The notes under the pieces were generated by a model. The model saw nothing but the letters and a program-made list of their open reading frames with translations, was not told where the DNA came from and did not search any database. A program made the position numbers and the translations under genes. This document shows, in pieces, positions 58,804 to 64,000 of a stretch of DNA of 64,000 nucleotides (positions are counted from its first letter, which is position 1; the number at the start of each line of letters is the position of its first letter). The DNA lies in the NCBI RefSeq assembly GCF_009177095.1, contig NZ_AP021861.1:3082501-3146500 (forward strand). The letters run 5' to 3'. This DNA is from Lacipirellula parvula. Lineage in GTDB: Bacteria > Planctomycetota > Planctomycetia > Pirellulales > Lacipirellulaceae.

Positions 58804-60159
58804 TTAGTCGCGGTCGAGGACTTCGCGGAGGCGGCGGACGACGATCGAGCGCTCGCGTTCGCGGCCGAGGAGCCGTTGCAGCGGGCGGCGGACTTCCTGG
58901 TGACGTTCGGCGAACGTCGACGGGGTTTCGTCGTTCTTCTTTGTCGCTTCAGCGCCTTCGGTCGGCGTCACCGGTTCGGTCGCGGCGACCGGTTCGATGC
59001 CGCCTTGGCCAAAGTTCAATTGATCGGTCGTCGTTGAGACGCGGATCATCATCGCGACCAAGCGATCGGCCGGCACTTCCGCCGGGGCGGCGAGTTCCGT
59101 GTAGGCAGCGATCTCTTGGTTGTACTCGCGAGCGCGAGCGACGAACGCGCGACGTTGCAGCGAGAGCAACTGTTGCGCGGCGAGCAGGTCGCTGCCGTCG
59201 CCTGACGGGTTGCGGTTGGCGCTGACCAACGCGCGGAAGGCTTCGGCGTCCTCAATCGCTTGGGTCATGTCGCGCAGCTCGGCGTGACGGAGCGAGAGGA
59301 CTTCAGCGAGTTTCTTCGCCGTGAGGTCTTGGCGTTGGGCGAAGATCTCTTCGTACTCAGCGTTGTAGCGACCGCAGTGGGGAACGTCGGCCGGGAGGGG
59401 GAGCGAGCTTGCCCCGCCGCCGAGGAGAGTGTGGAGTTGCAACTGAGCGGATTGAGCGGCCTTCTTCGCCAGTTCCACGCGGTTGGCCAGTTCCGTGCCG
59501 CGGGCGTCCCACTGTTGGCCCGGAATGCTGACGCCGGCGCGCAACGTGGCGAGTTCTTGCGTTTCGAGCAGGGCCAGATAGTAGTCAGCCGTGGCGGCGG
59601 CGAGGTCCCAATAGGCTTTGGCCCGTTGGGTCTGGTCTTGGCGGGTGCGGGAATCGCGGACTGCTTCGCCGAGCGTGACCGGCGTGCCGGTGAGCGTCGC
59701 GGCGGCAGGAGCCTTCATCAGGTCCTGCATCATCTTCGAGGGTTTGGGACCCTTGGTGAGAAGCGACCGTTGATCGGTGGCGGCAGGTTCCAGGGCTGCG
59801 GCAGCAGCTGGGGGCGTGTGAGCTGCGGCACTGGCGGCGGGACCGGCAGCAGGGCCGAGCTCAGCGGCTGCGGAGGCGGCGGGAGCGGGCGCCCCAAATG
59901 GGTTGCCGGCAGGCGTCGGCTCCGAGGCGCCGGCGGGCGGGGCCGCCATCGTCGGGGCGGGCGACCCATCGAACATGTTCTTCAGATCGGCGTGCGCGTC
60001 GGCGGCTTCGGCGGGAGCAGCGGCGGGTTGGCCTGCCTCGGCCACGGGGGCCGATTCGGGGGCTGCGGCCGCGGCGTCGGACTCGGAGTAGCGGCCAGTT
60101 TGAGCGTGGGCGACATGCCCGAGACAAGCCAGGGTCATCCCGGCGAGAAGCAGCCTCAT
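58804..60159 (-). CDS. Secreted Ala/Pro-rich protein with helical domain
   Basis: 451 residues. A signal peptide (MRLLLAGMTLACLGHVAHAQ) is followed by a low-complexity Ala/Pro/Glu region to about 130. A helical domain spans about 135-370 (AYWDLAAATADYYLALLETQ, VELAKKAAQSAQLQLHTLLG, LAEVLSLRHAELRDMTQAIE, LLAAQQLLSLQRRAFVARAR). The long helices recall TolC-type outer-membrane efflux proteins (AYWDLA, ETQELATL), but the barrel strands are not evident. The end is basic (RERERSIVVRRLREV). Probably periplasmic or envelope; function unknown. Confidence 0.6.
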   Translation of the reverse strand: MRLLLAGMTLACLGHVAHAQTGRYSESDAAAAAPESAPVAEAGQPAAAPAEAADAHADLKNMFDGSPAPTMAAPPAGASEPTPAGNPFGAPAPAASAAAELGPAAGPAASAAAHTPPAAAAALEPAATDQRSLLTKGPKPSKMMQDLMKAPAAATLTGTPVTLGEAVRDSRTRQDQTQRAKAYWDLAAATADYYLALLETQELATLRAGVSIPGQQWDARGTELANRVELAKKAAQSAQLQLHTLLGGGASSLPLPADVPHCGRYNAEYEEIFAQRQDLTAKKLAEVLSLRHAELRDMTQAIEDAEAFRALVSANRNPSGDGSDLLAAQQLLSLQRRAFVARAREYNQEIAAYTELAAPAEVPADRLVAMMIRVSTTTDQLNFGQGGIEPVAATEPVTPTEGAEATKKNDETPSTFAERHQEVRRPLQRLLGRERERSIVVRRLREVLDRD

Positions 60160-60805
60160 CGTGTAAATCCTCCGTCGGTGGTCGGCGCCGGCGTGGCGGG
60201 CGAGGTTCGTAGGCAGGCGGGCGAAGTAGGCGGGCGGGCGAAGTAGGCGGGGGGTGTCCGAATCCCCGGAAAGCAGAAGGTATTAGGGTCGCACGGGGTG
60301 GGCCGGGAGTCAATCGTTTGGCGGGCTTCCGCGGGGAGAGATTGGGGCTGCGGTAGGCGTTTTGTCGGACTCTGGGTGGGGTAGGTGGTTCGGGCTAAGT
60401 TCTGGCGCTGGCTTGACCGGCGGAGATGTCGTGTCGCGTGGCTCGAATCGGTGAATGCGATTTTAGGCGACACTAAGAAATCGTTGTTAAGTTGTTTCTT
60501 TGCATGAGGTTGCGATGCTCTGTGTCGCCTTTGATGTCGCATTCGAGGCGACATCAGGGACGACGCGACAGGTCGACGGCTGCGGCATTGGTGAACCCGT
60601 TTCAGGGAGCTTCCCATCGGTGCGGTAGTGTGTACGGGTGTTCATTTTCTGAAGTGGCGCGGCCAAATGCAAGTCGCAAAATGCTATATTTGCTCGGCCC
60701 AGGCCTCCTCCCGGAGAGGAGCGCGTTTTCGGAACGCGGATACAATGTCTGCCGCGGTGGGGGCGGAACCCGGCGACTGCAAACGAAACCTGTGACGCGA
60801 AGCCG
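60160..60805. other. Intergenic region of about 650 bp
   Basis: Tandem GGCGGGCGAAGTAGGCGGGC words occur at about 60226-60250, followed by several GTCGC words: GCGATTTTAGGCGACAC near 60456 and GTGTCGCCTTTGATGTCGC near 60521 form an imperfect inverted repeat. No gene is supported. Promoters for the divergent genes at 60159 and 60806 are expected. Confidence 0.45.
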
Positions 60806-61108
60806 ATGAAGAGCAATCCTCCACCCGCCGCCACTCCAGAGGAGCCCGCCGTGCTGGCGGCCTCAGGGTCCAAGTCGTGCGTGCAGAAGCATGGGGCCGT
60901 GGCCGTGGGGGCGCAGGCCTCGGGGGCGATGGCGATTGCCGCGTTCACCGTCGGCGCGCTGGCCGTGGGGGCGGTGGCGATCGGGGCGCTCGCGATTGGC
61001 CGCTTGGCGGTGAAGCGGCTGACGGTGCGGCAAGCTCGGTTCAATCGGTTGGAGATTGACGAGTTGTCGGTGGGGAAACTGCGGGTGCGCGAGATCATTA
61101 CCGACTGA
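60806..61108 (+). CDS. Small protein with Ala/Gly pentad repeats
   Basis: 100 residues. The middle reads as a run of xAxG/A units (QASGAMAIAAFTVGALAVGA, then VAIGALAIGRLAVKRLTVRQ) and RLEIDELSVGKLRVREI. Spacing of hydrophobic residues every five positions resembles right-handed beta-helix or pentapeptide-like folds. The N-terminus lacks a signal peptide. Such GALAVGAxAI proteins are common and unassigned. Confidence 0.55.
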   Translation: MKSNPPPAATPEEPAVLAASGSKSCVQKHGAVAVGAQASGAMAIAAFTVGALAVGAVAIGALAIGRLAVKRLTVRQARFNRLEIDELSVGKLRVREIITD

Positions 61109-61114
61109 TGGTAG

Positions 61115-61205
61115 TTGATAACGCTGCTTCGCTAGCGCCGTTAGGCTGACGCCTCTTGCGGCTGCGCCGCCCCGGTAGGCGGGTACGCCAAGCGGGGCTA
61201 CCCGC
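61115..61205 (+). repeat. Dispersed repeat, family F copy 2
   Basis: CTGACGCCTCTTGCGGCTGC then GCCGCCCCGGTAGGCGGGTA and CGCC. It matches 2541-2620 (minus) and 62604-62705. It lies in the gap before the FG-GAP-type gene. Confidence 0.75.
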
Positions 61206-61427
61206 TACGCGACGACCTGCCACCCACCCGCCAGTATCTTAAGTAGACAAGTTGGGCGAATAGACTGGAAACTCTCCAGTAAATCATCTCAATCAGCGTC
61301 GCTTGTTTCGCATCTCCTCGCAATGCGCCTCGGCAGCGTTTCCGAGAAAAAGTTGCATACGATAAGGTCCATCGGTAGACTGGCCGCATCGTGTGCCCGG
61401 AACACCCACGAGAAGAGGATTCTGCTA

Positions 61428-62600
61428 ATGCGCTCAAGTTATCTTTCTTATGCCGTATTCTCGGCATTCATTAGTTTTTCTTTCGCAGTTGGGGCGTTCG
61501 CAGCGCCCCCCAGTCCGACGCCCCTGGCCACGTTTCACGTGCCGGGACTGGCGACGAACGATTATCTGGGGTGGAGTCTTGCCACCGACGGGCAGCGGGT
61601 GTTGGTTGGGACTGGCTTAGGGTCTGCCTACTTATACGATCCATTCACCCAGCAGCAGTTGGCGAAAGTGACGCTCCCGAGTGCAGATGTCGGCACTTCC
61701 GTGGCATTGCAGGGGGATAGCGCCGTTATTGCCGGGACTTTCGATACGTATGTCTACAACTTCGCAGATCTCACAAATATTTCGAAAATCAAGCTCACCC
61801 CGAGCGACTATCCCGGGACGCGAGTTGGGTTTTCCGTCGACATGAGCGGCGACGTCGTGATCGCAGCTGCTGCCAAAGACCCGAACAATGCGGCGATCGG
61901 CGGTGCAGCGTATTTGTTCGACCGCGTTACGGGCAATCAAATTGCGAGATTGGTCGCGAACGATGGCCAGGAGAACGACGGCTTCGGCGTTGCCGTCGCG
62001 ATCGACGAAGGTCGCGCTGCGGTGGCTGCTCTGCAACCCTTATCTTCCAGCGGGGGCGCAGTCTACCTGTTCGATGCGGAACCAAGCACTGTCGGTAATC
62101 GACAGCTCGCGAAGTACGCTCCTGCTCCCGGCCTGCAAAGCCCTGGCCAGTTCGGATACAACGTGGACCTGAACGATGAGACGCTCGTCGCCACGCAGCC
62201 GTTCGGGCAATCATTCATTTGGCCGACTGCCGGAACGCCGGCGCCGTTGGCGTCCTCCTCTGGGAATATTCGTGCGGCTGCCGATGGAGTGAGCGTAAGT
62301 AGCGACTACGTCGCTCTGGGCATCGAGATCCAAGGATTGGTTCGGATCTACGACAAGACTGGAAAAACCGTAGGCATTCTCGCTCCGCCTCCAGGCAGTC
62401 CGATTGGTTTCGGATTGGCGGTTGCCATCGAAGGCGACTTGCTGGCTGTTAGCGCTGGTGGAGGCTCTCCCGCGGCGAGCACCGTGTACGTCTATCGCGT
62501 GCAGGACGTCCTTGTGGTGCCCGAACCTAGTAGCGTGGCGATGACGTTGCTGGGCGTTTGCGGGGTCGCCGCTTCAAGCCGACGCCGCCCCAGACGGTAG
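61428..62600 (+). CDS. PEP-CTERM protein with FG-GAP-like beta-propeller repeats
   Basis: 390 residues from ATG 61428, with AGAGGA about 10 bases upstream; the frame back to 61323 is rejected. The signal peptide ends GAFAAPP. Repeated blades follow: DYLGWSLATDGQRVLVGT, GTSVALQGDSAVIAGT, RVGFSVDMSGDVVIAAA, DGFGVAVAIDEGRAAVAA, FGLAVAIEGDLLAVSAG. C-terminal VVPEPSSVAMTLLGVCGVAA plus SSRRRPRR is a PEP-CTERM signal. Exported, surface or matrix protein (family knowledge). Its end abuts a family F repeat. Confidence 0.85.
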   Translation: MRSSYLSYAVFSAFISFSFAVGAFAAPPSPTPLATFHVPGLATNDYLGWSLATDGQRVLVGTGLGSAYLYDPFTQQQLAKVTLPSADVGTSVALQGDSAVIAGTFDTYVYNFADLTNISKIKLTPSDYPGTRVGFSVDMSGDVVIAAAAKDPNNAAIGGAAYLFDRVTGNQIARLVANDGQENDGFGVAVAIDEGRAAVAALQPLSSSGGAVYLFDAEPSTVGNRQLAKYAPAPGLQSPGQFGYNVDLNDETLVATQPFGQSFIWPTAGTPAPLASSSGNIRAAADGVSVSSDYVALGIEIQGLVRIYDKTGKTVGILAPPPGSPIGFGLAVAIEGDLLAVSAGGGSPAASTVYVYRVQDVLVVPEPSSVAMTLLGVCGVAASSRRRPRR

Positions 62601-62603
62601 TTG

Positions 62604-62705
62604 GTAACGCTGCTTCGCTGGCGCCGTTGGGGGGATGCTTCTTGCGGCTGCGCAGCCCCGGCAGGCGAGCACGCCAACTCCTGCTCTAGCATGTCGACAC
62701 TTCGC
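62604..62705 (+). repeat. Dispersed repeat, family F copy 3
   Basis: CTTCTTGCGGCTGCGCAGCC then CCGGCAGGCGAGCACGCC, followed by AGCATGTCGACACTTCGCGG. It matches 61115-61205 for the first part and 2650-2690 / 36170-36200 for the second. Confidence 0.7.
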
Positions 62706-62881
62706 GGCGGCACGCCATCCAGCTCCGCTAAAATCGTTCGCATATTGCGGTCACAGGCATTAGATTACCGCTCCACCGCATGTTTCTATATCAGGCTCAA
62801 AATATGACAGTCGCGCCCACGGGCCGGCCGTCAGCACGGCGGCGGGATTTGAGTTGCGCAGGCTAACTAGGGAAATTGCTA

Positions 62882-64000
62882 ATGTCTAACTTCTGGCGCA
62901 AAGCAGCGATTGTAGCAGTACTAATCCGTTTTCTTGCCGCAACGCCCGTCTCCGCATCGCCCGTGCTGGAGTGGTCTCGACAATTCGGCACTGCCGGTGA
63001 AGACCGTGCTTATGCCATCGCCACTGACCTGCTGGGAAATGCGTACATAACCGGGGACACGCGAGGATCGCTCGCCGCGCCCCTCTCCGGCATTAGCGAC
63101 GCCTTTTTGAGTAAGTTCGATGCGAGCGGCAACCGAGTTTGGACGGCGCAACTCGGCTCCACAGGCGGCGAGCGAAGTTACGGCGTCGCGACTGACGGCG
63201 TCGGAAGCGTATACATCTCAGGCGCGACCGGCGGGTCGCTTAATGGTCCCCAGGCTGGTTTCGGCGACGCCATTCTCAGTCGATACACGACGGACGGAGT
63301 GCTGCTGTGGTCCAGGCAGCTTGGCACAGCCTCTGCCGACGTTAGCAACGCCGTGGCTGTCGACGGCATTGGCAACGTTTTCATTTCAGGATACACGGAG
63401 GATACATTCAACGGTCCTCACGTCGGGCTCCAGGACGCATTTCTCGCCAAGTACGACGTTGCCGGCAACAGAATTTGGACCAGGCAGCTCGGTACGAAGC
63501 AGCTCGATTCCAGTCTTGGCCTCGCCGTGGACGGCCTTGGAAACGTCTATACCACCGGCTTCACGGGAGGCGATTTAGTCAACGGCACGAATCACGTCGA
63601 ACTCGATGCGTTCCTTGCCAAGTACGACGCTGACGGCAATCGACTTTGGATCAAACAGCTTGGGCAGCTTGTAGATACGACTACTGCCATTCGTAGCAAT
63701 GGAGTGACGTATGACAATTTAGGAAACGTTTATCTGACAGGCTTCGTCGGAGGCGAGTTCGCCGGACCAAGCGCTGGAGTCGACAGCGCCTTTCTTTGTA
63801 AGTTCGACGCTAACGGCAATCTCCTTTGGAAGGCTCAACTCGCCGCCGGCGAGGGCGCTCAAGGCCAGGGCGTCGCCACGGACGGCCAAGGGAATGTGTA
63901 CATCTCCGGGGCAGCTTCGGGCGACCTACAGGGACCTAGCGCCGGCTTGAGCGATATGTTTCTCAGCAAGTTCGACCAAGCTGGAAATCGCCTCTGGACG
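62882..64000 (+). CDS. SBBP-repeat beta-propeller secreted protein, partial (right edge)
   Basis: 373 residues up to the window edge. The signal peptide is MSNFWRKAAIVAVLIRFLAA, ending VSAS. About six SBBP repeats of 57-62 residues follow, each with (W)xxQLG, a VATDGxGNVYISG-type strand and DAFLxKYDxxGNxLW (for example VAVDGIGNVFISGYTEDTFN, LQDAFLAKYDVAGNRIWTRQ). Proteins of this kind often end in PEP-CTERM; the end lies outside. ATG at 62882; no rival start seen. Confidence 0.88.
   Translation, partial: MSNFWRKAAIVAVLIRFLAATPVSASPVLEWSRQFGTAGEDRAYAIATDLLGNAYITGDTRGSLAAPLSGISDAFLSKFDASGNRVWTAQLGSTGGERSYGVATDGVGSVYISGATGGSLNGPQAGFGDAILSRYTTDGVLLWSRQLGTASADVSNAVAVDGIGNVFISGYTEDTFNGPHVGLQDAFLAKYDVAGNRIWTRQLGTKQLDSSLGLAVDGLGNVYTTGFTGGDLVNGTNHVELDAFLAKYDADGNRLWIKQLGQLVDTTTAIRSNGVTYDNLGNVYLTGFVGGEFAGPSAGVDSAFLCKFDANGNLLWKAQLAAGEGAQGQGVATDGQGNVYISGAASGDLQGPSAGLSDMFLSKFDQAGNRLWT

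Overview
The window reads as chromosomal DNA of a planctomycete, probably of the Pirellulales type. The grounds are family content, not a database search: a DUF1559 pseudopilin, a DUF1598 protein, several PEP-CTERM secreted proteins (one with a dockerin-like repeat), a 'mu-protocadherin-like' RPG-repeat protein, methanofuran/C1-transfer genes, and many short palindromic intergenic repeats. No rRNA, tRNA or CRISPR array was recognised by eye.

Layout. 1-6.5 kb: end of a VOC protein, a GH43 glycosidase, small proteins, an aspartyl-protease/PDZ protein and the soluble transhydrogenase SthA. 6.9-11.8 kb: RarA, then an overlapping pair made of a SnoaL-like secreted protein and a 696-residue Gly/Pro/Arg/Asn-rich surface protein. 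12-20.2 kb: a manganese (or related metal) locus with MntR, a possible outer-membrane protein, a pseudopilin, a lipoprotein, a metal-binding lipoprotein, an ABC ATPase and two ABC-3 permeases that each carry a DtxR-like cytoplasmic tail. TGTAGC-N4-GCTACA palindromes lie in front of mntR and in front of the pseudopilin gene. 20.3-21.2 kb: endonuclease IV.

21.2-31.1 kb is an accessory region. It holds an interrupted DUF3102-like gene, a two-gene HEPN-like (R-x4-H) pair, tandem small membrane proteins, a serine-recombinase fragment, and a chimera of type I methyltransferase HsdM with an M48/YgjP metallopeptidase and no hsdS or hsdR. A DUF6157 gene follows. 31.2-36.9 kb holds a DUF1643 protein, an unknown coupled membrane-protein pair, an HTH protein whose tail appears built from intergenic repeats, and a PEP-CTERM protein.

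37-45.4 kb: Ndk, a ThuA-like protein, an FHA-GAF-sigma54 activator, a DUF1598 protein with a clear terminator, a BamE-like lipoprotein and a fatty-acid desaturase. 45.6-55.0 kb: a long leftward run. Read in transcription order it is sufR, nuoB, sufC, sufB, a Uma2 nuclease, sufD, a 46-residue membrane protein, a Rieske ferredoxin and a SufT/MIP18 protein, then methanofuran-type genes (MfnD-, MfnF- and MfnE-like). 55.2-64 kb: an NSS symporter with an overlapping small subunit, a DUF2721 protein, DusB, an Ala/Pro-rich secreted protein, and two beta-propeller-type secreted proteins, the last cut by the window edge.

At least eight families of dispersed inverted repeats fill gaps between genes. Copies recur tens of kilobases apart, and one set appears to have entered a coding sequence.
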